From NCBI GenBank assembly GCA_037126765.1, contig JBBCBC010000043.1, positions 1,364,001 through 1,428,000 on the forward strand: a stretch of DNA of 64,000 nt, written 5' to 3'. Positions within the stretch are counted from its first letter, which is position 1; each line of letters opens with the position of its first letter. The translations under genes were made by a program, and so were the position numbers. The stretch comes from Stenogyne calaminthoides (lineage: Eukaryota > Streptophyta > Magnoliopsida > Lamiales > Lamiaceae). Positions 1 through 10,817 of the stretch are shown piece after piece. Under the pieces are notes generated by a model. It saw only the letters and a list, made by a program, of their open reading frames with translations. It did not search any database and was not told the origin of the DNA.

Positions 1-1540
1 ATGATTTTCAGTCTGAAAACAAGTTATAAAGATGAAGTTCTATATTTCCCGTAAACTCTACTATTTCAATTTTATTGTCCCGTTATTCACAATCAAAAAA
101 TATAATGTCTACAAGCTCGAATTACAAAAAATTATAAATGTATGATTTTATTCACCAAAATTAAAAAATTTAAGATTTAATTGCAATTTTTTGAAAAGAT
201 TGTGATTTTATTCACAATTAAGCCCTAAGAAAATAATTTAGAAAATTGACATTAGTGATTGACATTATGGGTATGTTTGATTTGGGATTTTAGGTGTGCA
301 TTGAAATCATGAATTTTAAATTCTATAGATTTGAAATTTTTGATAAATTCTAAGAATATATTTTTGTTTTGAGATTTTAATAGGGTGAGATTGTTGTTTT
401 ATGTCAAATTAATACTCTCTCCGTTGAACAGTAAGACTTGGTCAATATTAATAGTATTAGTTTTTATATTGACAGTATTGTGTTGATCCTCCTCGTCCGG
501 ATTTTATTTAGGCCAGAATAAATGTCAATTGAACCAAAGACCTTTCTCATTTTTTAGCTTGAAAGGACCAATGAGCAAAAGGACCCATAAACAACCTACC
601 TATTACAATTGATGAAGAGAAATGTTTTTTTTCTTAATTATTTTGAAATTTAAGGCAACTGAAAGCCCATGACTTGGTCGTTAAATACAAACATCAAATC
701 AAGAGAAACTTATTCGCCACGCATATAAAGCCAAATATAAGACACGTATTATTCAAGCGACCACATCGCGTCAATTATATTATTAAAAAATATTATTATT
801 ATAAATTCCCGATCATATATTCCACTTACATCATATGCTTTATTGATTTGGTGAAATTGGACCCCACAATTGACATACATCAGGATGATACTGCAAATAT
901 TGAAAAAAAAAGATTAATACACAACCTAATTCTTCAAATTAAGGAAACGAATCACAAAAATCTTGTAGACAATAAAGTGTTGTCCGATCCGAACTTACTT
1001 ATAATGATTTTAAAAAGTTGCATAATTATGGAAAACAGAACACAACTATTCCAAACATAAATACTCCATCGTATTAACAGTTACATTTTTTGCCTCCTTT
1101 TCAATTAACTTTCACGCTTCTAAAACGATCGTAAGACACCATACACATTGTGCATACAAGACCTAACCTTATTTTAAGACCACTAAGTTTGCAAGGGATA
1201 AGTATCAAAGAGAATTAAATACAATGAATCAAGGCAAGGAAATGGTCAACTTAAATGAATTTTCACGAATTATGATGAAATCATTTCCCAGAAATTTCAG
1301 TTTTAAAATTAAAATAATTTACAGAAAACCCAAGATTTGATGAGAATTAAAAGTATTTTTTTTTTTTTTGACAGAAAAACATTTAAACTTGTTCCTAATT
1401 CAATGGCATAAAAATTTTTGCATCAAGGATCAATATCAACAAATATCAAGCACAAACATTTCCAATTTTAAAGAAAAACATTTTGAACAAAAATGGAAAT
1501 CAACCAACTAATAATTTTTTTTTTTTAAAAATCCAAAAAT
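1..1540. other. AT-rich intergenic or intronic DNA
   Basis: No coding sequence is recognised here. The plus-strand ORF at 674-1060 matches no family I know and has the lysine/asparagine/isoleucine-rich composition expected of AT-rich noncoding DNA. Positions 120-223 are repeated in direct orientation at 2,461-2,563. If the minus-strand exon at 1,544-1,730 is real, this stretch would be its first intron. Confidence 0.5.
120..223 (+). repeat. Dispersed direct repeat, copy 1 (about 105 bp)
   Basis: The block from the AATTACAAAAAATTATAAATG motif through TTTTATTCACAATTAAG is nearly identical to 2,461-2,563, differing by a few small indels. It is probably a piece of a non-autonomous element. The family is not recognised. 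Confidence 0.7.
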
Positions 1541-1543
1541 TAC

Positions 1544-1730
1544 CTGAAGAGCAAGGCCTGAAAGCCTTCTTAACCTCAGATTCAGAAGCCCATCCCTCCC
1601 AAAGTCTTGTAAGGATCACAAGGCAGAAGAAATACAAAAACCCAACATTTTTTCCCAGGATTATGTCCAAATTATCCCTAAATTGCCCCCAAGAACCAGA
1701 CGCAGAACCACATCCAACAGCAGCAGCCAT
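1544..1730 (-). CDS. Possible first coding exon of an unrecognised gene running off the left edge
   Basis: Read on the minus strand, an ATG in a favourable A-rich context (1,730-1,728) opens about 62 codons beginning MAAAVGCGSASG. They include a hydrophobic stretch around GFLYFFCLVIL that could be a membrane segment. The reading ends at CTTCAG followed by GTAATT (donor dinucleotide at 1,543-1,542), a good plant 5' splice site. Upstream (1,731-2,030) are a pyrimidine-rich leader-like stretch and a TATA run, as expected for a promoter and 5' UTR. I cannot name a family and found no convincing next exon between 1 and 1,480, so the gene may extend outside the window or be a remnant. The plus-strand ORF over the same bases is a shadow. 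Confidence 0.4.
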
Positions 1731-2010
1731 TTTTTTCCAACAAAAAATCAAGATTTTGCACTTTTAAAAATCCCACGATGCAATAACCACAACCACTAAT
1801 TAAAAAGATTCTGCCACCAATGGATGACAAGTTGAAGCCTTTTCAAAAATACAAAATTATTAAAATATAACAGAAACCCAAATGATTGAATTAATTTAAT
1901 AACAGAGCAATCGAGCCTTTTGCTTTGAAATGACACATGCACGCAATAATGGAATCGAAGAAAGAAGATTATTTTTTATACGAAATTGGAAATGAATATG
2001 TATATATAGA

Positions 2011-2018
2011 TATAGATG
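2011..2018 (-). promoter_or_regulatory. TATA-box candidate for the exon at 1,544-1,730
   Basis: TATATATA lies about 280 bp upstream of the candidate ATG on the minus strand. It is followed in that direction by a TCTTCTTTCTTCG pyrimidine patch typical of plant transcription start regions. TATA runs are common in this AT-rich DNA, so the call depends on the exon. Confidence 0.3.
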
Positions 2019-2460
2019 TAGAGATGTGGGGACAAGAAATGAAATGGTGGATCAATCAAATTGTATAAATTGAAATTTGTTTTGTGTACGTGTTTGAGTC
2101 AAATAAATGGTTCATAAATTTCCTACCTAGTCAGATTGTAATAAATAGGATAGGGTTTTTTTCTTTTGGGAAATATATCCATTTCATAACTTTTGGACTA
2201 TTCAGTGCTTTATCTGTAATTTATACAAATTGTAATTGGTAAGTGTCATCAATTTTGTTTGTTGAGTCGTAATTAACAAAAGCCACATCACATTTTACAT
2301 ATTGTAATTTAATATATGTTTTTTTAATTTAATTTTAAATTAGTAATTTTGAAATGATAAAGTGATTTTTTAAATTTTGGAGCATATGATAGAAAATGAA
2401 AGTTTATCATCATATCTCTTCTTCAAAATTGTCATTTATTCATTCAAAAAATTCAATTAC

Positions 2461-2563
2461 TAATTACAAAAAAATTATAAATGTATGAAAATTCACCAAA
2501 ATTAAAAAAAATTTAAGATTTAATTGCAATTTTTTGAAAAGATTGGATTTTATTCACAATTAA
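2461..2563 (+). repeat. Dispersed direct repeat, copy 2
   Basis: Near-identical partner of 120-223 in the same orientation, about 2.3 kb away. The two copies bracket the candidate first exon and promoter. Confidence 0.7.
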
Positions 2564-3533
2564 GGAAAATATTTAAAAAATGATTAATGATCTTGTATTA
2601 TTATATTATATTGAAGGGTGAAAGTAAGAGAAAAAATAAATAAGTTAAAAAAAAGTGGTAATATAATTGTACTGAGCTACTAAATTGAAAGCTTAACGTG
2701 AAAGTTGCCGACTAATACAGAATGTAGATCGCAAATTTCTGAGTTCATCCGAATAAATATGACTCACAGTATTTTTATTACTGTTTCATACTTAAAATTA
2801 TGTGTATAACAAAAAATATCATGACATCCATAGCCATTAATCAGCATAATACATGGTGATCAATTGTCCATAAATAGATTGAGTAAAACTGTAACTCAAT
2901 TGAGAGTTGAGACACCCATCATAAATTTAAATGAAAATTTGATGATTTTTATAAGATATTAAAAAAAAATTCTTGTTTAGATTTTTCAAAAGGATTCATT
3001 CTCAAAATATATATATTCATGTTTGTTATTAAATTTCCTCAAAAAAACTTGTTTAATAATTCCTCCCTCCCTAAAAAAAAAATGTCACTACTTTTAAAAC
3101 CTGCACATATTCAATTTAATTAATTAATTTATTTTATATATACAAATTTATAACATTATTTTTTAATATTCCATTCATTACGACTTTTTTTTAAAAAAAT
3201 TGCGCCTAAAAACTTGAGTACAACTGTACAACTGAGTGGTTATATACACTCATCACCAAATTCGGTAAAAGTGGGGTCATAATACAAATAGCAAGAGTTT
3301 ATGGGGAAAACCGTAATTTGGGTGAAAAGAATGAAGAAAAGAGCTGATGTGGTGTCAAGTCATGACACGTGCTTGAATGTAATATAATTAATTAGCAGTG
3401 ATAAGAAGAAAGATGGAGTTTTTTACTTCCTGAGATGCGTGAGCTTTTTTTAATCTGATCCCTCCACAACCACACCTCTCGTGATTCACAAAATGGGTTT
3501 CGTGTAATAGTATATAATTTTTTTAATAAAAAA

Positions 3534-3972
3534 TACTCCCTCTACCTTAAGATAATATGTACTTCAAAATGGGCATAGGATTAAAAAAAATATAATAATT
3601 AATAGATTTTTTAAGAGTAATTTTATAAATTTTTATATATAAAATAAGATAAAAATTCATATGAGACGGTCTCATGAATGAAACAGTGTATAACCTAGCA
3701 CAAATTATACCCATCTCTCTCAAAATAATAAAGTGTCATTGCCAAAATTATTCACCGTCTCACCGTGAGACCATCCATACAAATGTGTCTCATAAAATAA
3801 AGAAATGAGTTGAATTGTGTGTATATATGAAGTAAAAAATAGTGATATTTTGTGTAATATTTTTGAATATTGTGAGAATGAAAATTATGGAGAATTTTCT
3901 ATTTTGAGTGTGTGCATGTTATCGTGGGACGGACGAAAAAAAAAAGCATATTATCTTGAGACAGAGGAAGTA
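3534..3972. mobile_element. Stowaway-like (Tc1/mariner) MITE
   Basis: The left end reads TA-CTCCCTCTACCTTAAGATAA and the right end is its approximate reverse complement, closing GAGGAAG-TA. The CTCCCTC terminus flanked by TA is the classic Stowaway signature. The interior is AT-rich with no coding potential, and includes a short stretch GAGACGGTCTCAT that recurs in inverted form near 3,757. Confidence 0.7.
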
Positions 3973-4040
3973 GTATTGTTTTAAGAGAATTTTATGACTT
4001 TTTGAAATAGTTATTTCTATGAGAAAAATATAAATAATAT

Positions 4041-4278
4041 TACCTCCGTCCCAATTCTATCTTCAAAATTACTGTTTTTTCGTGTTTTAATGAACTATTT
4101 TTTTATTAATATTTGAAATGAAAAAATACTTTTTAAAAAAGACATAACAAAGAAGATATAGATTTATCATACAACTTTTTAAAAATTAATTTATCATTTT
4201 AAATATTAATAAACGACTCGTTTATTAAAATAAGAGAAAAAAGATAGCGTGAAAATAGAGTTGGTATCAGAAGGAGTA
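4041..4278. mobile_element. Stowaway-like MITE, about 235 bp
   Basis: The left end is TA-CCTCCGTCCCAATTCTATC. The right end GAGTTGGTATCAGAAGGAG-TA is a degraded reverse complement. The interior motif TTTTAAATATTAATAAA is shared with the element at 4,941-5,180, so the two are probably related family members. Confidence 0.65.
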
Positions 4279-4940
4279 ACTTTTATTCTAAAAGTATTGA
4301 ATTTTTATTACAAAAGTGATACTCCGTATTTTTCTCCATTGGACAAAACACATTTCAAGACCGGGGACTTGCCGATTAATCTGTTAAAATGTCACATTCT
4401 ATAATAGAATAATACTCTCAAGTTTAATTACTTGTTCGTAAATATTATGAGAAAATTGTGTGTGAATGATGGAATAATTTGACAGCGTGACTCGCTCAAA
4501 ATCCTAATTTTAAAATACCACTAAGATTTTAATTTTAAAATCTAAAATTTGATCAATTTTCCAAGCTTGTTCCAAACATCCATGTTCGTTTCAAAATTGT
4601 CAACATACAATTATGTTCATGTAATATGATTCACAAATATTAAATTGACAAGTGATGACCAAAATGGCATATTCTTAGTAGTTTCTTGTTTTTAAATTTA
4701 ATGGATGTAAAAGTATAGTTTGGTTAAGTAATGTATACATCCGTATGCACTATATATTATTCAATTCAAATTGTTTAATTGAAAAATATAATTTATTTAT
4801 ACTGAATTGTACAATTATTAAAAAATAATTGAATGATTTAATATAAACAAATTGTATCTTTCAATATAATAAATTGCATAATTCTAAAATGTACTATGAG
4901 TGAACACCTGAACGCACATGAGATCCGCTCATATAGTTTA

Positions 4941-5180
4941 TACTTCCTCCCGTTTCAATTTTTTTTTTCACACCACTTTTTTTCTTGTATTTTAACAAAC
5001 AAATTGTTTATTAGTATTTAAAATGATAAAGTGATTTTTAAGAAAGAATATGATGGATCTATCTCTCATTTATTATATGTCTTCTTAAAAATTACTTCAT
5101 TATTTTAAATATTAATAAAAAAAATATTTACTAAAATATAAGAAAATATTAACTGTGAATAAAAAATTGAGACCGTCGTA
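4941..5180. mobile_element. Stowaway-like MITE, about 240 bp, related to the one at 4,041
   Basis: The left end is TA-CTTCCTCCCGTTTCAATT and the right end is AATTGAGACCGTCG-TA. The interior shares ATTTTAAATATTAATAAA and the overall length with the preceding element. There is no coding potential. Confidence 0.6.
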
Positions 5181-5478
5181 ATTATTTAAAAACGATTACA
5201 AAGTTCGATTTGATTGAAGTTGAACACGTCAAGATTGGCATCGCATGTGTTGACAAATGAGCAGCTATTTGAATTTTACTATTTACTCCTCTAATTGATT
5301 AATTGAATATAAGGAAAAGTCGTTGCCTGGAAACTTCTCTGCATTTATGAATAATAAATTCATCAGGAAACGTTTAATTAATTACTGTTGACGTTGTTTT
5401 GTTTTAATTGACAGATTTAAGGGAAGACAAAAATTGCGAGGGAGACAGATTTTTCGATTCAAATACTAATATGGGTCA

Positions 5479-6120
5479 TCGGATTTGATCATATGCACAA
5501 ATTTATATGTTCACTGTTTATATGGCGCGCCACATAAGAAAGGCTTCACCATATTTAATTAATTTTTTTAATTAATTTAATCTCCTCATTTATATATATT
5601 ATATATTTTACTCAATTTTATTAATTAGATCAAATATATTAGATTTCAATCTTTTTCTTATTTTATATAACTATCCCAAATAATTAATGTGTATTTATTC
5701 TATTCTTCATTTTTAATAAAATAATATATTTTGTCCCATTTTTTTTTAACTTTTACTTTACTTCTTTGGAATAAGGATGTATTTTAATTAAGTATGTATT
5801 TTTTTATTAAGGATAAGAAGTGAAGTAAAAATTAATAAAAATAAATGGGATAAAATATATTATTTTAATTAAAAAATTGAGAATAAAATAAATATACGTC
5901 AATTATTTGGGATAGATATATAAAATAGGAAAAAGATTGAAGCTTAGAATATTTGATCTAATTAATGAAATGATGTAAAGTATAGAATATATATATTAGA
6001 GGAGATTGAATTAATTAAAGAAATTAATTAAATATGGTGAGGACCTTGCATATTTGACACGCTACATAAGCGGTGGTCATATAAGTTTGTGCCCACCTGC
6101 GGGCATATGATCAAAACCGA
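5479..6120. mobile_element. Hairpin (foldback) MITE, about 640 bp, copy A
   Basis: The outer ends read TCGGATTTGATCATATGC on the left and, as reverse complement, TCGGTTTTGATCATATGC on the right. Inverted similarity then continues for roughly 270 bp inward on each side (for example CACCATATTTAATTAATT against AATTAATTAAATATGGTG), so the element could fold into one long hairpin. A second family member lies at 27,413-27,825. There is no coding sequence and no clear target duplication, so the superfamily is unassigned. A Mutator-, hAT- or Tc1-derived origin all remain possible. Confidence 0.75.
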
Positions 6121-7526
6121 TAAAATACAAATAGTCTGTCATATAATTAAATCTTAAGAAATAACAAAGTGTGCGCCATATGTGTATAAATCTTTTTTTT
6201 CAAATTAGAATATATATGTATTTTCATTAGAAAATGGGTAGATATTTTTTTTTATATGAAATGTTAGAACACTTTAATTATTAATGGAAGTGGGTATATA
6301 TTTTTTTCTTCCATGGTTAAAATATCAACAAACTTTGACTAATTGTCCAAAAAATTATAATTTCTCATAATTTTTATGTACTTGTCCTCAAATAATATAA
6401 AAACGCTAATATGATACTCCTTCCATTCTTTTTAGATGTGATTTAATTTGGGTTTTATCATAAAGGTTTTAAGAATTTTTCATTAATCTTAATTAATAAA
6501 GATTAAATATTTTTATCATTTTCTTTTTGACAAGAAATATAAATGACATTAAGAAATCAGTAAAACAGTGTCCAAACATTAAAAATAAAATTATGTCTAT
6601 AATTAAATTAATTATATTGATTAAAATTTTGAAGTATTTAGTTTAAATTAATATTGCAAACTTTTTTTTCAAACCCCGCAACGTGCTAGTTAAATAATAA
6701 ACACATGTTAATTAAATGACATCGTTTATTTTAAAATCCAAAAATTAAAAGAACAGAACTGATATTCCTGCAATACATTTATATATTCCTTATCCACTGA
6801 CAATCTGTCATTATTATACGAGAGCCATGCCTGTAGCTAGATTTTTCTTTTATCGTTTCCTCTTTTATTCTTTTGTATTTTCTCCTAAAGTATAGTAATA
6901 AAATGGTTGGTATCTTAGAATTGACAATTGTGTCCTAACTGTTTGTCATGAAAAATATCAGAGGAAACTGAATCCTCATTCCTTACAATTGTAATAAAAT
7001 GATTAAGATATTATATTGTTGGAGATTAAATTTTTGGTGAATGTACTTTATTTCACATAAAAGGAGAAAGGAATATTTAATTTTAAATTTGTGTTGTTTT
7101 TGTAATTGAGAGTTTCAAACGCATTTATTTTAGATGTTTCAAACCAGAAATAGCGTTTTCATATATCACATGCATGCATGTAACATGAATTTTGAACTTA
7201 TGTACAATCATTAGTCACATCCTGATTATTAATATTTCATTAATCCTGTAATTCTTAAAATAAATAAAATTCATCTCTTCCTAACGAAGTACAATTAATA
7301 AGTATTTTTTTTCCCATTTCCTTTCTTATTATATGCAAAGGTACAGATTGCTGATCAAGAATCAAGATATTTAAGCCACTTGACCTAAATATTAAATAGG
7401 AAAACGTCGAAAAGGAAAGCATACGCGTTTCTTAAAACCAATTTGAATATTTCTTTTGGAGTTATTTTGAGTGTTTTTGTGGAAGGTGTTTTAATCGAAG
7501 ATATTTTAGGAGAGCTGCATTGAGAT
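6121..7526. other. AT-rich intergenic DNA
   Basis: No genes are seen. A lone Stowaway-like end (TACTCCTTCCATTCTTTTTAG) near 6,414 has no visible partner, so it is probably a truncated MITE. Otherwise this is unremarkable AT-rich DNA. Confidence 0.5.
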
Positions 7527-7886
7527 TGTAGATCGTAGACACATGAATTTTCTTTAAATTAATAGTGTTATATATTTATGTAAATCTTAAATTTGGACAA
7601 AATAATATAAGTATATTTTTAAATTTTGGGATTATATTTTTCTTATTTTCAGATTTGATAATTTTTTTTTTCTTGTTTTTTAAGTTGTTGATCTCTTATA
7701 AATAAGAGAGTTAAAATACAATTTCAGTAGGTCAGATAAAATAAGTCACAAACAACTCCATCAATTCCCTAATATTAAATTGTAGGTCAAATCCTTAGAT
7801 CAACCAAATTGTGAGAAAATTCAAAATAAGTTGTTGAGACCCAACCCCGACTCGCCTCCGACCCGTGCTGTTTGTGTCACCCCGCC
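7527..7886 (+). mobile_element. Left part of an LTR split by the MULE insertion
   Basis: From TGTAGATCGTAGACACATG onward this matches 22,566-22,990, including a TATA-like CTTATAAATAAGAGAG and the motifs TTTCAGTAGGTCA and AAATTGTAGGTCAAATC. The rest of the same LTR (AAACCAAATTCATGG onward) resumes after the MULE at about 22,235. The LTR was therefore interrupted by the MULE and by a GC-rich low-complexity stretch that surrounds the insertion point. Confidence 0.6.
7878..7886 (+). repeat. 9-bp target-site duplication, left copy
   Basis: CACCCCGCC occurs here and again at 22,087-22,095, exactly bordering terminal inverted repeats that align without gaps. Nine base pairs is the canonical Mutator-superfamily duplication length. 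Confidence 0.8.
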
Positions 7887-8150
7887 GAGTTATGCTAAAT
7901 CCACAAAAGTGACAGGTGTAACCTAGGACAGCCGCCACGCTACCCATGCGACCATATCAATACCCATCGCGCTGCCCATGTGACCAAATCAACACCCGTC
8001 GTGTCTGCCCATGCGACGGCTTAATTTATTTTTTTTAATTTCAAACCGGTCGCGTAGTCCATGCGACGGATTATAATTCTGTCGCATGGTCTAAGTGACG
8101 CCGCCTTTTTTTTTCGAATTTTTTTATAATTTTTATTTATTTATAATTTA
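7887..8150 (+). repeat. Left terminal inverted repeat of the MULE, with GCGAC subrepeats
   Basis: After the outer 31 bp (aligned without gaps to the right end) there are about four to five units of the form CATGCGACGG...GTCGCATGGT spaced roughly 40 bp apart. They end in a T/A-rich block, TTTTTTTTCGAATTTTTTTA, that also has its inverse on the right. Such arrays are plausible transposase-binding sites. Binding is inferred, not shown. Confidence 0.75.
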
Positions 8151-8334
8151 TAATTATTTATTTATGAGTTATAATTTAAAAAAAATTATGCGTTGACCGG
8201 GGTGTACAAATAATATGTAGTTGGTTTATACTGTAATTAATATTAAGCATCAAATAATATTAACCAGTCTAAAAATACGTTTTCAAAATAATATTAAGCA
8301 TCAATTTAATACAGTCTTAATAAATATAGCTACA

Positions 8335-9940
8335 TGAATTTAAATGTCATTTTGACTTGGTCGTAAAATGCTAAGTTCTCAACTAGCAGTTACCCCACAA
8401 GAGTATGTGATCACTGTAGCAAGGGTAAGTATTTGGACCAAGTAGTATCAAACCCGAAGGAGGTTTCGTAATGCATGTAAATCCCTGGAAATGTATGCTT
8501 CGTAACTAATATGGATGCGATTTGAGAGTTCTATTTTAAAACTATTGAATCAACGAGAGTAAGCAGATAACAACTATGACTTTAACTTCATACGAAGTGC
8601 AAATATTGGAGAATGTTGCTTTGGACAGGAATCCCTACGTATACTATCGAAATTGGTTTGGCAACGAGGACTATCGTGGTGTACAAAAGATTAATCCTAA
8701 GTGTACTGAAAAATAGACAATCTGCTTCCCTAATCCCGCACTAAGCAAGGTACAGCAACAACTCGGTTTTTATCCCCGATTCCCCACTAATACCTTCTTT
8801 ACCTCACTGACCAAATAACCAAGTTATTTAGGTTGTGCTTAATTACTATAGCCCTTATTCAAGTTGGGTGATTCGGTCATCCTCCCTAACTGAACCGGTA
8901 TATTACCAACCCTGTCACAGACCATCTCCTCAAGCCTATTCATTGAAAAAGAGTGATTCAGTAGTCCTCTCTCTAACAACTTTCGTACTCAATTCAATGG
9001 TTTTTATTGGATTGGTTATTCATATTAGCAAATTAAGAAGATTATCCAATTTACACCTCGAATTATCCTAATCGCCTAACCAATTCACTATTTCTACGCG
9101 ATCATCATCCAAAGCAATCAAAGGTTTAACCTACCATCTCGATCATCAAATCACAAATAATCAATTGAATCATATAAATCATTATGCAAGAGTGTATAAA
9201 CCAAATCAACAAAGTTCAATCAATTGAATTCAAATAGTAACACTAAGATTGAATGAAATAATCAAACAAACCCTGAAATTGTTCTTCAAGAAATAAAAAA
9301 ACTGAGGAATTCTCAAAGATAAATTCAGAAAAAATTGCAATATAAACCGTCAATTTGATAACAGGATTGTGTTTCTCGTGGTGAAATTCCTCTCAACTCT
9401 TTCAGAACCCTAGAGTGTTTTTCCTCTTTTTCTCTATCTAAAGTTCGCCTCCAACAACTTTCTTTTTCTCGCCCGCCTTTTTTATATGCTTTTTTCGTAT
9501 GCCGAGCATGACACATGGTCGAGCAGTCCCACTCGACCTCACTCGGTCGAGCTCTTCTTGATCGCTGGATTTGATTTCGCTCGAGCTACATTGGTCGAGC
9601 GGTTTTGCTCGACTAAACTTGATCGAGCGCTCATGCCTCAGATTTCCGCACGGTCGAGCTCACGCCGACCGATTGGTCGAGCTCCGACGCCGATCGCATT
9701 GGTCGAAGCCCCTGCACGCCGATCTATTTCTTCTAGCACCTCTCTTCACTCCAACTAATACTTTTCAGTATTTCTTTCATCTCTTTTCAACCGAGAGTCC
9801 GATTCGTGCACCGCAACGAATCACGAGCTCCATTTCAAATTTCTTTCCCTCATTATGCACACCAAGGAAGCAAATTAGTGACTTTTTACAGATTATGCTC
9901 AATCAACGCAATAATATCACTAAAAACACTCGAAACATAG
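8335..9940. other. Noncoding insertion-like segment within the MULE, with a TCGAGC-rich patch
   Basis: This stretch separates the left TIR zone from the minus-strand genes. It contains wording reminiscent of plant retroelement untranslated regions (AGTATCAAACCCGAAGGAGG near 8,447) and a GC-rich patch at 9,510-9,730 where GGTCGAGC/CTCGACC recurs about ten times. ORFs over that patch (9,486-9,758 and 9,571-9,957) are low-complexity artefacts. It is probably a later insertion, but the boundaries and family are not resolved. Confidence 0.4.
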
Positions 9941-10320
9941 CTAAAACTCGCTCGTAACTAACTCAATTTCACCTCTAATCACATTTCCCCAATCAAACCA
10001 CGATTTCTTTTTTATCTGTGACCCTTCAGGTTCGTCAACATGTATTTTGGCAGTTCTCCATCCTTGACGCATGAATGTTGCACAAACTTTGAAGAATGTT
10101 ATTCTAAAATCAGCTGGATCTCCATTCATCTTGAATTTACCCTGTAATTAAAATAAATAAGATGTGTTCACAAAAATAATAATAAGTGTAAAATACAAAC
10201 ATGATAAAACTTACTTGGAATATAATCCACATGTGTTCCCGACACTCGGAAAGAACCATGGGCCAATTTGTCCATTTTGGGTGAAGGTACTTGCATCATA
10301 TGCTACGTACCACGTTATTC
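9941..10320 (-). pseudogene. Unassigned two-exon gene fragment inside the MULE
   Basis: On the minus strand, codons reading YLHPKWTNWPMVLSECREHM continue to FQ (about 10,295-10,217). A GT donor follows, then a short intron ending TTTTAATTACAG, then an exon starting GKFKMNGDPADFRITFF and ending in a stop at 9,941. The joined reading is about 90 residues. The tryptophan-rich spacing with MWIIFQGKF loosely recalls the N-terminal region of plant Ptta/En/Spm-type transposase proteins, but I cannot assign it with confidence. Upstream, stops appear in frame, so it is at best a fragment. It lies tail-proximal to the plant-mobile-domain gene on the same strand and could be its 3' end. Confidence 0.4.
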
Positions 10321-10817
10321 ACACAATATCCAAACCGTGCGATAAAACTGTTGTGTCCAATTAGTTTGTCCATATTAAGAATTTCATTAATTATAAAATG
10401 TTAAAACGTAATATTATTTATAAAAATTACATTACCTTCCATCATTGGGGGTCTTTTCTGGTTATCGACAATGTTGACATTTCTGGATATAATTTTTTTT
10501 GCACTCATCTTTTAATAAAATATACAAATATATTAGTTTTTATAGATTTAAATAAGCAAGTAATTTCTATATTATTATTGATTTTTATAAAAAGATGTTA
10601 AAACATTTAAACTAGAGATAAAAAATTGGAATACTAATTTATCATATAAAACAATAAAATTCAAATAAATAATTCTGCTATTAAAAAAAAAAAAGTACTA
10701 TTGATTGTCATAAGGGTTGTTTGGTTAGTTTTGATATTGTTATTGCCATTCGTATCCGTTCCACCACCAACCAGGAGCTATGTCTTGTGTGAATTATTCA
10801 AAGAGATACCCGTGTTG

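Noticed and set aside
1483..1767. Plus-strand ORF of 94 codons
   Set aside because: It is the antisense shadow of the minus-strand exon candidate, which has better start, donor and promoter context.
9486..9957. Two overlapping plus-strand ORFs rich in Arg/Ser/Leu
   Set aside because: They arise from the repetitive TCGAGC patch and have no recognisable domain.
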